From Caccoplasma_A sp045587545 (GTDB lineage: Bacteria; Bacteroidota; Bacteroidia; Bacteroidales; G3-4614): DNA of 35,310 nt. The stretch lies in assembly GCA_045587545.1 (NCBI GenBank), contig JAZNCN010000009.1, positions 1 to 35,310 on the forward strand, in the 5' to 3' direction. Position 1 is the stretch's first letter, and every line of letters starts with the position of its first letter. The notes beneath the pieces are model-generated. The model saw only the letters and a program-made list of their open reading frames with translations. It made no database searches and was not told the origin of the DNA. The translations under genes and the position numbers were made by a program. Positions 7,644 to 16,271 of the stretch are shown here, in pieces.

Positions 7644-7775
7644 TATGTCAAATATCAATTCTCTGCTTTAGCTTTCTGTTACGAAAATAATCTCTTTTTT
7701 CGTGATTTCAAAATTTATTTTCCACTTTTTCTGGTTAAAATATGTTATAGAACATACAATATTCTGATTTTGAAA

Positions 7776-8342
7776 CTAATTGAGTGCCGAGCCTTCTGAT
7801 ACCGATGCTTGGGTATAGGATTGAACCTCGCCAGACATGGTTAAAGAATAACCGTTATCAAAATTCATAAACGCAGTTGCTGTATCACCCTCATTATCAA
7901 AAGTTAATATAACCATTGCATTTAAGGCTGTTCCTCGTACTTTATATGTATAAGAGATACTTCCTTTATCGTTGCTTGATGTTTTACTTACTATCATTCC
8001 TCGCAACGTTACTCCACCCATGGCATTTATTCCTCCGCCAAAGCCTGTTGAGGTTTGGAAAGTCATTGTCTCCCCTACTACCTTAATAAAGTTTACATTT
8101 GGTTGAACATAGGTAACTGTTCCGCCTGTTACATTTATTGATGTAGCATTCAGTACCCAACTATTTGCCTCTACTGCCAATAGTGCCATTTCTCGGTTTA
8201 TTGAATCGAGATGTGCTTGTTGTGCTTTACGTTCGGCTTGCATCTCTTTTTTAATCTCTTTTTTTGATTTGCTGTTTTGCGAAATTAACACACTCGGAAA
8301 GAGTGTTGCCATTAATAACAGAAGTAATTGAATTCTTTTCAT
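7776..8342 (-). CDS. Secreted DUF4251-family protein
   Basis: This protein of about 188 residues has an N-terminal signal peptide (MKRIQLLLLLMATLFPSVLISQ). A charged KSKKEIKKEMQAERKAQQ segment follows, then a beta-rich domain starting near EANSWVLNATSINVTGG with a long series of short strands and the VYV..N.NFI..G pattern of the DUF4251 family. Function is unknown; such proteins are small periplasmic or outer-membrane-associated proteins common in Bacteroidales. I chose the start at 8342 because it puts the signal peptide at the N-terminus; an upstream in-frame ATG at 8363 would add seven residues. Together with the next gene it forms a divergent pair. Confidence 0.75.
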   Translation of the reverse strand: MKRIQLLLLLMATLFPSVLISQNSKSKKEIKKEMQAERKAQQAHLDSINREMALLAVEANSWVLNATSINVTGGTVTYVQPNVNFIKVVGETMTFQTSTGFGGGINAMGGVTLRGMIVSKTSSNDKGSISYTYKVRGTALNAMVILTFDNEGDTATAFMNFDNGYSLTMSGEVQSYTQASVSEGSALN

Positions 8343-8391
8343 GGTTTTGTAGGTTTTATTCATTATTTATAACAATAGAAATTCGCTTTTG

Positions 8392-8422
8392 TTTGCTTTC
8401 TCGGTTTGTTGTTGTATTTTTG
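8392..8422 (+). promoter_or_regulatory. Bacteroidetes promoter of the TIGR02757 gene
   Basis: TTTG at 8392-8395 (-33), a 19-base gap and TATTTTTG at 8415-8422 (-7, TAnnTTTG) lie 18 bases before the start codon at 8441. This also shows that the longer upstream reading frame is not the true gene start. Confidence 0.75.
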
Positions 8423-8440
8423 AAAAACATTTACAAGATT

Positions 8441-9208
8441 ATGACTATTAAAGATATTTTAGATGAACAGGTGGAGAGAATAAATACTCCCGATTTTATA
8501 AATGATGACCCGGTTCAGTTCCCTCGCCGTTTCTCAAAATTGCAAGATATTGAGATTGCAGCTTTTACCACAGCTACTATTGCATGGGGTAAAAGAAGTA
8601 TGATTTTAAGAGATGCTGAACGCATGTTCTCACTCATGGATAATAAACCTTATGAATTTGTTATGAATAGAGGTTTTGAAACATTAGGAAAAGCTAATGT
8701 TCATCGCACTTTTTTTCAACCCGATTTGGCGTATATGCTTAGAGGCTTTTACAATATTTATTCAAAGTATGAAAGCATAAACAGTATGATAGCCCAAACA
8801 GAAATTGGGAATGACGAAGCTCCTGCATGGAGAGTTTGCGAAACCCTACGCAATTTTGCTTGTGAGGCAAATTGCGGTGTTAAAAATTCGCAATGCTACC
8901 CCTCTAATTATGTCAATTCTGCCCTTAAACGTATAAATCTGGCTATTAAATGGCTTGTACGCAACGACGGTATTGTTGATATAGGTGTATGGGATTCAAT
9001 AACTCCTGCACAACTATATATACCGTTAGATGTGCATGTTGGCAATACTGCAAGAGCTCTTAATATTTTAAAGAGAAAGAGCAACGACCGTAAAGCTGTT
9101 ATTGAACTTACCGAGGTTTTGAGAGAGTTTAATCGCGAAGATCCTGTTATTTATGATTATGCTCTGTTTGGTATAGGTGTAAATGGTATAAATATTGAAA
9201 TTCTATAG
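8441..9208 (+). CDS. TIGR02757 / DUF2400 family protein
   Basis: This 255-residue protein of the conserved DUF2400 (TIGR02757) family is found widely in Bacteroidetes and some other anaerobes. Recognisable segments are NDDPVQFPRRFSKLQDIEIAAFTTATIAWGKR near the N-terminus, the SACKRxNLxxKWLVRNDGIVDIGVW-type core and LYIPLDVHVGNTAR near residue 200. The overall layout recalls helix-hairpin-helix DNA glycosylase-like folds, but the activity is not established. The frame is open back to 8264, but the promoter at 8392-8422 and homology place the start at 8441. It is a single-gene transcription unit. Confidence 0.88.
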   Translation: MTIKDILDEQVERINTPDFINDDPVQFPRRFSKLQDIEIAAFTTATIAWGKRSMILRDAERMFSLMDNKPYEFVMNRGFETLGKANVHRTFFQPDLAYMLRGFYNIYSKYESINSMIAQTEIGNDEAPAWRVCETLRNFACEANCGVKNSQCYPSNYVNSALKRINLAIKWLVRNDGIVDIGVWDSITPAQLYIPLDVHVGNTARALNILKRKSNDRKAVIELTEVLREFNREDPVIYDYALFGIGVNGINIEIL

Positions 9209-9258
9209 TATTGCACCATATACTATGTTAAATATTTTCACATAATATAAATTAGGAC

Positions 9259-9266
9259 TATCTTTG
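9259..9266 (+). promoter_or_regulatory. -7 box of the CotH-domain protein gene
   Basis: TATCTTTG matches TAnnTTTG. A T-rich TTTTC lies about 20 bases upstream as a weak -33. The start codon is 42 bases downstream. Confidence 0.65.
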
Positions 9267-9307
9267 AATTTTCAAATACGCACAATCACAACTAAACATA
9301 AATATTT

Positions 9308-11581
9308 ATGAAAAAATTTTTACTTTTGAGCCTTGCTCTGTGCTTTAGCATTGCTATTAATGCACAAGAGTATTGTACTTCGTTAGGTTGGAGTACTAAA
9401 ACTGACCGTTCGTTAGATGGTCTTGAAATTACATCAACTACAGGACAAAGGAATATTGATATTCAATTGTCAAGTAGGAATAATGGCGATTGTTATCGCG
9501 GTGTTATGAACTCAGGCGATCCTGTTCAATTTGCTCCTGGCGACAACATTAATATGTTGGTTAACGGAGAGATGAACTGGACATACATTCACGTTTTTGT
9601 GGATTGGAATGCCGATAAGGATTTTGATGATAGCGGAGAATATGTTGAAAAACAACCTGCAAGCAGAGATTACTTCCCTTATGGCGATGGAGCTAATCCG
9701 ACAAACAGAACCTTCAATTTTAATGTTCCTGAGAACGCAACCACAGGTTTAACTCGTATGCGTGTAATTTTGGCATACGGCATTGATGGTGCTTGTACTC
9801 TTGTTAGAACCAACGATGCAGCTATTGCTGTTGATGTTGAAATTAATATTGGTGCTTCAGAAGTAGCGCAAGAACGTACAATCAGTGTTGAGAGCGCCAA
9901 CCCGACACAAGGTAGCGCTGTTATTACCGATACTAACGAAACTTCTATTACTTCAGACAAAGCATCTGTTTCTGTTACTGCAATTCCGACAGAAGGCTAC
10001 TCTTTTAAGAATTGGACTAACAAAGCTACTAACGAGCAAGTAAGTACATCAAACCCATACTACTACAGAGGCGAGAACGATATTACTTTGGTTGCTAACT
10101 TCCAGGATAAATATGTTCAAGTTACTAATATCCCGACAATATTTATCAACACTGAAAACGGCGTAAGTGTTACCAGCAAAGAGGATTATGTTAATGCTTA
10201 TGTTACTGTAAGAGGTGCAGAAAATCCTGAAGATAATATTACTGAGGTTCTTACAGAGATTAAAGGTAGAGGTAACTCAACTTGGGGTATGGCGAAAAAA
10301 CCTTATCGCTTGAAATTTGATAAAAAAATCAAATTCTTAGGTAACGATGCAAAAGAGAAAAACTGGGTTCTTCTTGCTAACTATGCCGACAAAACTCTAT
10401 TGCGTAATGCTTTGGCATTTGAAACTGCTCGAAATATCTTTGAATTCGGATTTACTCCTTCTGTAACTTTTGTTGATGTTGTTTTGAATGGTGTAAATCT
10501 TGGTAACTATACTTTAACTGATCAAGTTGAGGTTAAGAGCAAACGTGTTCCTGTTGTTGAGCAAGAGACAACTGTCTCTGCAACAGATCCCGAAATTACA
10601 GGTGGATACTTAATTGAGGTTGATGGTTTTGCTGATAGCGAAATATCTTGGTTCCAAACATCAAGAGATATGAAAGTAACTATCAAATACCCTAAAGATG
10701 ATGAAATAAATGCAGCTCAATCGGCATACATAACAAACTATACTCAAAGCATGGAAGATGCTTTGTTCAGTTCTAACTTCTCTGACCCCGAGTTAGGCTG
10801 GAGAAAATATATTGATGAGGCTTCGTTGGTTGATTGGTATATTGCTTGTGAGCTATTCGGAAACTCTGACTCATGGTGGAGTACTTATATGTACAAAGAT
10901 AGAGATGAGATATTTAAACTTGGTCCTCTATGGGATTTTGATATAGCATTTAATAACGACAACCGTTTGGGTGATGCTACTACAAAATATATGAGAACTT
11001 ATGCTCACGATCCCAAAACATGGATTGCAAGATGGTGGCAAGATCCAACATTTGTATCGGCAGTGAAAACTCGCTGGGGAGAATTAAGAGCAAGAGGTCT
11101 TAAATCATTTATGAACAACTATATTGTAGAAGCGGCAGAACTATTAGAAGAATCACAAAAGAACAACTTTGAAGTTTGGGATATTTTGTGGGTAAGAGTA
11201 TATCGAGAAATAGCAGCTCGTGGTTCATATCAAGCTGAGGTTAACTTCTTAAAACAATACGTTGCTGACAGAATTAACTTCTTGGATAATGAATGGGGAC
11301 TACCTTTAGGTATAGAGGATAGCGAAAACAGTAACAATAGCGTTATAATTGCACCAAATCCTGTAAATAAAGGAAATGATATTTCAATTATTACAAACGC
11401 TGAAGGCTATGTTAATGTTTCAGTAGTTTCAATTGATGGCAAGGTCATATATTCAACTAATGAAATAGTTAACAATAATGCCATTTCTATTGATACAAAT
11501 AATTTTGCTTCAGGTATGTACATCGTTGTTGTTAGCAATACTGACGGAACAACATACAGAGGTACCGTAATTGTGAAATAA
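9308..11581 (+). CDS. Secreted CotH-kinase-domain protein with GEVED domain and T9SS C-terminal signal
   Basis: This is a 757-residue multidomain secreted protein. It has a signal peptide (MKKFLLLSLALCFSIAINAQ), then a GEVED-type beta domain at about 60-180 with the acidic signature DWNADKDFDDSGEYV. A bacterial repeat domain follows at about 190-270 (GYSFKNWTNKATNE...LVANF). The CotH protein-kinase-like domain at about 275-600 contains KGRGNSTWGMAKKPYRLKFD, EKNWVLLANYADKTLLRNAL and LGPLWDFDIAFNND. The last 75 or so residues are a type A T9SS sorting domain (NPVNKGNDISI...GKVIYS...SGMYIVVV...). CotH enzymes phosphorylate partner proteins in Bacillus spore coats; in Bacteroidetes the targets are unknown. 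The sorting domain predicts export through the type IX system and cell-surface attachment. It is monocistronic with its own promoter and terminator. Confidence 0.88.
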   Translation: MKKFLLLSLALCFSIAINAQEYCTSLGWSTKTDRSLDGLEITSTTGQRNIDIQLSSRNNGDCYRGVMNSGDPVQFAPGDNINMLVNGEMNWTYIHVFVDWNADKDFDDSGEYVEKQPASRDYFPYGDGANPTNRTFNFNVPENATTGLTRMRVILAYGIDGACTLVRTNDAAIAVDVEINIGASEVAQERTISVESANPTQGSAVITDTNETSITSDKASVSVTAIPTEGYSFKNWTNKATNEQVSTSNPYYYRGENDITLVANFQDKYVQVTNIPTIFINTENGVSVTSKEDYVNAYVTVRGAENPEDNITEVLTEIKGRGNSTWGMAKKPYRLKFDKKIKFLGNDAKEKNWVLLANYADKTLLRNALAFETARNIFEFGFTPSVTFVDVVLNGVNLGNYTLTDQVEVKSKRVPVVEQETTVSATDPEITGGYLIEVDGFADSEISWFQTSRDMKVTIKYPKDDEINAAQSAYITNYTQSMEDALFSSNFSDPELGWRKYIDEASLVDWYIACELFGNSDSWWSTYMYKDRDEIFKLGPLWDFDIAFNNDNRLGDATTKYMRTYAHDPKTWIARWWQDPTFVSAVKTRWGELRARGLKSFMNNYIVEAAELLEESQKNNFEVWDILWVRVYREIAARGSYQAEVNFLKQYVADRINFLDNEWGLPLGIEDSENSNNSVIIAPNPVNKGNDISIITNAEGYVNVSVVSIDGKVIYSTNEIVNNNAISIDTNNFASGMYIVVVSNTDGTTYRGTVIVK

Positions 11582-11599
11582 TAATTACAGATACTATAA

Positions 11600-11641
11600 A
11601 ATAATAGGTCTGCGTTTATGTGCGCAGACCTATTATTTTTT
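11600..11641. terminator. Strong terminator shared by cotH-like gene and pyrD
   Basis: AATAATAGGTCTGCG and TGCGCAGACCTATTATT form a long near-perfect stem with a short loop, followed by a run of T on the plus strand and an A/T-rich tail on the other. It lies between two convergent genes. Confidence 0.85.
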
Positions 11642-11658
11642 ATAGCCTTATATATTTT

Positions 11659-12570
11659 CTATAAAACTAATCCTCCAATTATCTCTTGTACTGAATGACA
11701 ACCTTGACGAGTTAAATACTCCTCTATTCCTTCTGCCACTTTTACTGATATTTGAGGATCAATAAAGTTTGCAGTTCCTATCTGTATTGCAGTAGCTCCT
11801 GCCAAAAGAAACTCAATAGCATCTGTCGCATTCATAATACCGCCTAAACCAATTATGGGTACTTTAACAGCCCTTGATACCTGCCATACCATACGAAGGG
11901 CAACAGGTTTAACGCAAGCTCCTGAAAGACCTCCTGTAACAGTTGATAGTATTGGACGGCGACGCTCTGCATCAATGGCCATTCCCAATAGCGTATTTAT
12001 CAATGATAGAGAATCTGCGCCTTCTGCCTCAGCAGCTCTTGCCATCTCTGTAACATCTGTAACATTTGGAGATAATTTAACTATAAGTGTTTTGTTATAT
12101 GCTTGGCGAACAGCTTTTACAACCTTCTCTATACTACGGGGAGATGTTCCAAAAGCCATTCCTCCCTCTTTTACATTAGGGCATGATATATTCAACTCTA
12201 TAGCCGGTATTTTGTCTAATGCATCTATTTTTTCGGCTACAGCAACATAATCTTCAATTGTTGAGCCTGATACATTAACAACCACTGCTGTATCCAAATA
12301 TTTTATTTGAGGATATATATTTTCAACAAAATAATCAACTCCTTTATTTTGTAATCCAACTGCATTTAACATTCCCGAAGGTGTCTCTGCCATACGCGGA
12401 TATGGATTGCCTTCGCGAGGAGCAAGAGTTGTTCCTTTAACTATTATACCTCCTAATTTTGAAAGGTCAATAAAATCAGAATACTCTGTTCCGTAGCCAA
12501 ATGTTCCAGATGCTGTCATTACGGGATTTTTAAGTTTTAAATTCCCGATATTTACATTCGTTTTTACCAT
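11659..12570 (-). CDS. pyrD: Dihydroorotate dehydrogenase 1B, catalytic subunit
   Basis: This 303-residue FMN-dependent TIM-barrel enzyme oxidises dihydroorotate to orotate in pyrimidine synthesis. Motifs include MTASGTFGYGTEYSDF near the N-terminus, NAVGLQNKG, ELNISCPNVKEGG (the cysteine is the class 1 catalytic base) and the FMN phosphate region GLGGI...GATAIQIGT. Class 1B (NAD-linked, heterotetrameric) is shown by the adjacent electron-transfer subunit gene, with which it overlaps by 7 bases and is surely coupled. Confidence 0.95.
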   Translation of the reverse strand: MVKTNVNIGNLKLKNPVMTASGTFGYGTEYSDFIDLSKLGGIIVKGTTLAPREGNPYPRMAETPSGMLNAVGLQNKGVDYFVENIYPQIKYLDTAVVVNVSGSTIEDYVAVAEKIDALDKIPAIELNISCPNVKEGGMAFGTSPRSIEKVVKAVRQAYNKTLIVKLSPNVTDVTEMARAAEAEGADSLSLINTLLGMAIDAERRRPILSTVTGGLSGACVKPVALRMVWQVSRAVKVPIIGLGGIMNATDAIEFLLAGATAIQIGTANFIDPQISVKVAEGIEEYLTRQGCHSVQEIIGGLVL

Positions 12571-13340
12571 TTCAATCTCTTTATATTAAATACAGGACCT
12601 TCTTTACATACACACACATTGCCATTTGCTGTATCTTCAACACAACATAAGCAAGCACCAATACCACAAGCCATTTTGTTCTCAAGCGACACTTCGCATT
12701 CTGTTGCAACTTTGTTTGCATATTGTGCAACGGCTTTCATCATAGGACCGGGCCCACAACAATATATAAAATCAAATTTCTCTTTTGTTAAGACAGAGTG
12801 TTGGGTTACAAAACCTTTTTCTCCCTCAGAGGCATCTTCTGTAGTTACATATACATCAGATATCTCTTTGAATTTTTCTAAAAGCAATAAATCATCTTTA
12901 GTTCTTGCTCCTAATAAAAATAGAGGAGTGTGCCCAGCCTTTTTAAGCTCTGTGCCAAGCATTAGCAACGGAGCTACTCCTACTCCACCTCCAACAAGCA
13001 ATAGCTTTTGCTCTTTGTTATTAGGTATAGTAAATCCATTTCCTAATGGATATATTATATTAATAATATCACCCTCTTTTGCTTCTGCTAATTTTAATGT
13101 TCCGGCACCAACTTTTTGAATTAACAACCATAACTCATTTTTTTCAACATCAACATAATTTATTGATATCGGACGTCGCAAGAATGCTTTTGGCTCTCCT
13201 TCTACCAACATCTCAACAAATTGACCCGGTTTGCATTCAGGTAACACCGAACCATCGGCAGGAGTCATTTTTAATAGAACTGAACGACTGTTCATCGAAA
13301 GATTTGCCGTTACCGACATATCTATTAATGATTTTTTCAT
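12564..13340 (-). CDS. pyrK: Dihydroorotate dehydrogenase electron transfer subunit
   Basis: This 258-residue FAD/[2Fe-2S] protein of the ferredoxin-NADP reductase superfamily passes electrons from PyrD to NAD+. It shows the FAD-binding FLRRPISI, the nucleotide-binding GGGVGVAPLL, the CGPGPMM segment and the C-terminal cluster motif CGIGACLCC with a later cysteine (CX4CX2C...C) as in PyrK. It is the first gene of the pyrK-pyrD operon. A Bacteroidetes -7 box lies 53-60 bases upstream. Confidence 0.94.
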   Translation of the reverse strand: MKKSLIDMSVTANLSMNSRSVLLKMTPADGSVLPECKPGQFVEMLVEGEPKAFLRRPISINYVDVEKNELWLLIQKVGAGTLKLAEAKEGDIINIIYPLGNGFTIPNNKEQKLLLVGGGVGVAPLLMLGTELKKAGHTPLFLLGARTKDDLLLLEKFKEISDVYVTTEDASEGEKGFVTQHSVLTKEKFDFIYCCGPGPMMKAVAQYANKVATECEVSLENKMACGIGACLCCVEDTANGNVCVCKEGPVFNIKRLKW

Positions 13341-13392
13341 CTCAACCTTATTAAATAGTTTTGAATAAAATATTATTGTTTTTTGACAATTA

Positions 13393-13423
13393 CAAAGTTA
13401 AAAAAAATTAGAGTATCAGACAA
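13393..13423 (-). promoter_or_regulatory. Bacteroidetes promoter of pyrK-pyrD
   Basis: On the minus strand TAACTTTG (13400-13393) matches the -7 box, with TTG at 13423-13421 about 20 bases upstream as -33. Confidence 0.65.
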
Positions 13424-13522
13424 CGGAAATATTATTGAAATATTAAAAAAAGCAGGTACATCTAATTACACACTAAAAAACTCTTTTTATATTGTCAATA
13501 AAATTACTCTTTAACCTATTTG

Positions 13523-13554
13523 TTTGTAATATATTTAGTTTTGAGGTAACTTTG
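13523..13554 (+). promoter_or_regulatory. Bacteroidetes promoter of the SMR-methyltransferase pair
   Basis: TTTG at 13523-13526 and TAACTTTG at 13547-13554 are separated by 20 bases, a clear -33/-7 pair 50 bases before the start codon. Confidence 0.7.
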
Positions 13555-13603
13555 TGATGCTTAAATCAGAGAGATTAATAATTATAATTGGTTAAGTAAT
13601 TAT

Positions 13604-13924
13604 ATGAATTGGTTAATATTGATAGTTGCCGGATTATTTGAGGTTGGATTTACATTTTGTTTAGGTAAAACGAAATATGCAACAGGCGTTGAATTTTATT
13701 TATGGGGATTAGGATTTCTTATCTCATTAACTTTAAGTATGGTTCTGTTAGCCAAGGCATCTCAGACAATTCCTTTAGGCACCGCATATCCCGTATGGAC
13801 AGGGATTGGAGTCGTTGGCACTGTTTTAATGGGGATTATTTTCTTTAACGAACCGGCTACATTTGCTCGTATATTCTTTATAACAACTCTGATAGCATCA
13901 ATTATTGGCCTTAAAATAGTATAA
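13604..13924 (+). CDS. Small multidrug resistance (SMR) family exporter, SugE/Gdx-like
   Basis: This 106-residue protein has four transmembrane helices and the essential helix-1 glutamate (LFEVGF, E17 region). The segment IPLGTAYPVWTGIGVVGTVLMGIIFF..E resembles the Gdx (SugE, guanidinium exporter) subgroup, which carries GTAYAxWTGIGAVG, more than the drug-exporting EmrE type. SMR proteins are proton-coupled dual-topology dimers in the inner membrane. Only 3 bases separate its stop from the following methyltransferase start, so they are co-transcribed, although no functional link is obvious. Substrate is inferred only from the motif. Confidence 0.87.
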   Translation: MNWLILIVAGLFEVGFTFCLGKTKYATGVEFYLWGLGFLISLTLSMVLLAKASQTIPLGTAYPVWTGIGVVGTVLMGIIFFNEPATFARIFFITTLIASIIGLKIV

Positions 13925-13927
13925 AGC

Positions 13928-15148
13928 ATGTGCTTGAACAATAATAATTTATTGAAAAACATAAATCTTGATTTCTGGAAGTTTATAGAGGATAATCAGA
14001 ACACTTCTCCTATATCATTACGTTTAAAATATAGAGATAATTCTGCTTTTAATGTCTCTTTTGCCATTGATCAAATTGAGGCTCGTCAGAAGACAAAGAA
14101 TAAATTACCTAATATTAATAATAATCCACGATTTATATATCCTTCTCTATTATCAACCGAACAATGCACATCTGAAGCGGTTGCTGCTTTTAAGGATAAT
14201 TTATTTAAAGACAACTACTTGAGCATGTGCGACCTTACGGGTGGTTTAGGTATTGACACTCTCTCTATGGCAAGATCAGTTAAAGATGTAACATATATTG
14301 AGAGATATTCTGATTATTGCTTGATAGCTGAATACAATTTTAAAATATTAGGCTATAACAATATTGAGGTAATAAATAGCGATTGTTCTGACTTTCTGAC
14401 AAAGTGTAATAGAACTTATGATGCTTTATATATTGACCCTGCACGTAGAGGAGATTCAAATAAAAGACTGTTTGCTTTCTCTGATTGTGAGCCTGATATT
14501 CTTAAATTAAAATCAAGAATGTTTGAGATTGCCGATACTATATTTATAAAAACTTCTCCTATGGCAGATATCTCATTTTCTATTAAAGAGTTAGAGAATG
14601 TGTCTGATATATATGTTATTTCTTATAAAAATGAGTGCAAAGAGCTACTTTTTAAACTTGAAAATAGAGAGAGATTAACCGAAAATATTACTATTCATTG
14701 TGTTGATATAAATTCAGATGGGTATAATATTTTAGATTTTAAATATGTTGATGAGAGTGGAATTGTTGGATTGAATTATTCACTCCCTCTATCCTATTTG
14801 TATGAACCTTCATCTTCTATTTTAAAAGCAGGAGCTTTTAAATTTGTTGCAGCTAAGTTTAAGGCTGATAAACTATCTGTAAATAGTCACCTCTATACTT
14901 CTGATAATTATATCGATAAGTTTCCCGGAAGAAAATTCAAAATTGACAAAATTATATTATTTAATAACAAAGAACTTAAAGATCTGAATAAAACATTAAC
15001 AAAGGCAAATATTACCGTTCGTAATTTTCCAATAAAAGCAGAGGAATTGAGAAAAAGGCTTAAAATTAATGATGGTGGAGATAAATATATATTTGCCACA
15101 ACCGATTATTCAAATAAAAAGATATTGATTATTTGTAGCAAAGTTTAA
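13928..15148 (+). CDS. Class I SAM-dependent methyltransferase with THUMP-like domain (PG_1098 type)
   Basis: This 406-residue protein has an N-terminal helical region, then a Rossmann methyltransferase domain. SAM-binding motif I is DLTGGLGIDTLSMA, motif II is an acidic residue after YIER, and the catalytic-type motif DALYIDPARRG is NPPY-like. The C-terminal part (about 330-405: FPGRKFKIDKIILFNNKELKDLNK...FPIKAEELRKRLKI.DGG) is the THUMP-like domain of Bacteroidetes proteins related to P. gingivalis PG_1098. The family is thought to methylate RNA, but the substrate is not known. The gene overlaps the tail of smpB, which converges on it. Confidence 0.88.
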   Translation: MCLNNNNLLKNINLDFWKFIEDNQNTSPISLRLKYRDNSAFNVSFAIDQIEARQKTKNKLPNINNNPRFIYPSLLSTEQCTSEAVAAFKDNLFKDNYLSMCDLTGGLGIDTLSMARSVKDVTYIERYSDYCLIAEYNFKILGYNNIEVINSDCSDFLTKCNRTYDALYIDPARRGDSNKRLFAFSDCEPDILKLKSRMFEIADTIFIKTSPMADISFSIKELENVSDIYVISYKNECKELLFKLENRERLTENITIHCVDINSDGYNILDFKYVDESGIVGLNYSLPLSYLYEPSSSILKAGAFKFVAAKFKADKLSVNSHLYTSDNYIDKFPGRKFKIDKIILFNNKELKDLNKTLTKANITVRNFPIKAEELRKRLKINDGGDKYIFATTDYSNKKILIICSKV

Positions 15149-15600
15149 TATTTAAACATTCTATCCATTGAGCGTTTATCTTCTCTCTCTCTTATAGACT
15201 CTCTTTTGTCGTACGATTTCTTTCCTCTCGCAACAGCAATATCTAATTTTGCTCTACCATTTTCATCTATAAATAGTCGTGTAGGAATAATTGAGAATCC
15301 TGTTTCTTTGTCTGTTCTTGCAATTTTTCGTAACTCTTTTTTTGTTAAGAGAAGTTTCCTATCTCTACGAGAATTGTGATTATTATAACTTCCGTAGAAA
15401 TATTCTGCAATATACATATTTTTTACCCAAAGCTCTCCATTTACAAAATAGCAGAATGTATCAACAAGACCCGCCTTACCTTGTCTTATTGATTTAATTT
15501 CTGTCCCGGTAAGTACAATACCGGCTCTATATTTCTCAATCAACTCATAGTCAAAAGAGGCTCGTTTGTTTTTTATGTTAATTTGAGCAGGAGCTTTCAT
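15145..15600 (-). CDS. smpB: SsrA-binding protein SmpB
   Basis: This 151-residue protein is the partner of tmRNA in trans-translation, delivering it to stalled ribosomes. Family motifs are all present: IKNKRASFDYELIEKYRAGIVLTGTEIKSIRQGKAGLVD, then the AEY/NHN(S)RRDRKLLLTKKE segment and the basic C-terminal tail (RGKKSYDKRESIREREDKR). It starts 9 bases downstream of the Yip1-like gene and is probably co-transcribed with it. The tmRNA gene itself is not in this window. Confidence 0.95.
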   Translation of the reverse strand: MKAPAQINIKNKRASFDYELIEKYRAGIVLTGTEIKSIRQGKAGLVDTFCYFVNGELWVKNMYIAEYFYGSYNNHNSRRDRKLLLTKKELRKIARTDKETGFSIIPTRLFIDENGRAKLDIAVARGKKSYDKRESIREREDKRSMDRMFKY

Positions 15601-15609
15601 TAAATAGAT

Positions 15610-16170
15610 TTATAGGGTAATTAATTTTAAGCAACATTTCAGAATTAAAGAGATTATTACCGGAAATAACAGAACCATTGCTGAAATTGTTGCTACAAAG
15701 ATACTATTTGTTTTCTCATTATCATAATTTATATACTTATATCCGCACCAGGCAATGTATATTATATACAACGACAACAGTGATATATATTGAGTATATT
15801 GAGGTAATATTGCATCAATAGCATAAAATATTATAGTTAGTGACAATATATATATGATATAAATCTTACTTTTAACAATATTATGTCTCTTATGAAAAAA
15901 TTTAGATACAATTGAAACAATTATATAATATGACACAAAAAACTGCACAAAAGCTATTGCCGCATATTGTATCGCTTTTTCTAACCCGGAATCACTGCGT
16001 TGTTCTGTAAATTCAATCTCAATTAAGAATATAATTATTGCTAATATACCGGCAAGAGGATATAAAAGAGATACTGCAACTTCTTCAGGTGTAGATTTAT
16101 CTGATATTATACTACCCCACTTTTTATTTGGACTAATAATTAAATTTATAAGATTTTTATAACAACTCAT
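15610..16170 (-). CDS. Yip1-like multi-pass membrane protein
   Basis: This membrane protein of about 186 residues begins with the cytoplasmic segment MSCYKNLINLIISPNKKWGSI (the 'P.KxW' opening of Bacteroidetes YIP1-family proteins), followed by about five hydrophobic helices. Function is unknown. The frame extends to an ATG at 16191, but the -7 box at 16196-16189 predicts transcription starting near 16183, downstream of that codon, so I place the start at 16170. It heads a two-gene unit with smpB. Confidence 0.7.
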   Translation of the reverse strand: MSCYKNLINLIISPNKKWGSIISDKSTPEEVAVSLLYPLAGILAIIIFLIEIEFTEQRSDSGLEKAIQYAAIAFVQFFVSYYIIVSIVSKFFHKRHNIVKSKIYIIYILSLTIIFYAIDAILPQYTQYISLLSLYIIYIAWCGYKYINYDNEKTNSIFVATISAMVLLFPVIISLILKCCLKLITL

Positions 16171-16188
16171 ACATTTGAACTTTGTCAG

Positions 16189-16196
16189 CAAAGTTA
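16189..16196 (-). promoter_or_regulatory. -7 box of the Yip1-like gene and smpB
   Basis: On the minus strand TAACTTTG matches TAnnTTTG. It lies 19 bases before the chosen start codon and rules out the longer start. The -33 is not obvious. Confidence 0.6.
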
Positions 16197-16209
16197 CAAA
16201 ATGTTTATT

Positions 16210-16249
16210 AATAAAATATAGGAGAAAGTGAATATGTCCACTCTCTCCT
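16210..16249 (-). terminator. Terminator of the perR-rubrerythrin operon
   Basis: On the minus strand AGGAGAGAGTG pairs with CACTTTCTCCT (one G-T wobble) around an 8-base loop, followed by a T-rich tail. It lies about 25 bases after the rubrerythrin stop. Confidence 0.75.
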
Positions 16250-16271
16250 ACCTAATTAATATGTTATTATC

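Noticed and set aside
7327..7658. Minus-strand frames of 104 and 64 codons over the end of folC and the intergenic element
   Set aside because: They run through the terminator and the inverted-repeat element and show no domain; better explained as frames inside a repeat.
8264..8440. 59-residue N-terminal extension of the TIGR02757 protein
   Set aside because: It overlaps the divergent DUF4251 gene and lies upstream of a well-formed promoter.
11855..12250. 131-codon plus-strand frame
   Set aside because: Antisense to the conserved core of pyrD with no independent support.
12619..13119. 166-codon plus-strand frame
   Set aside because: It lies wholly antisense to pyrK, whose motifs are complete; a shadow frame.
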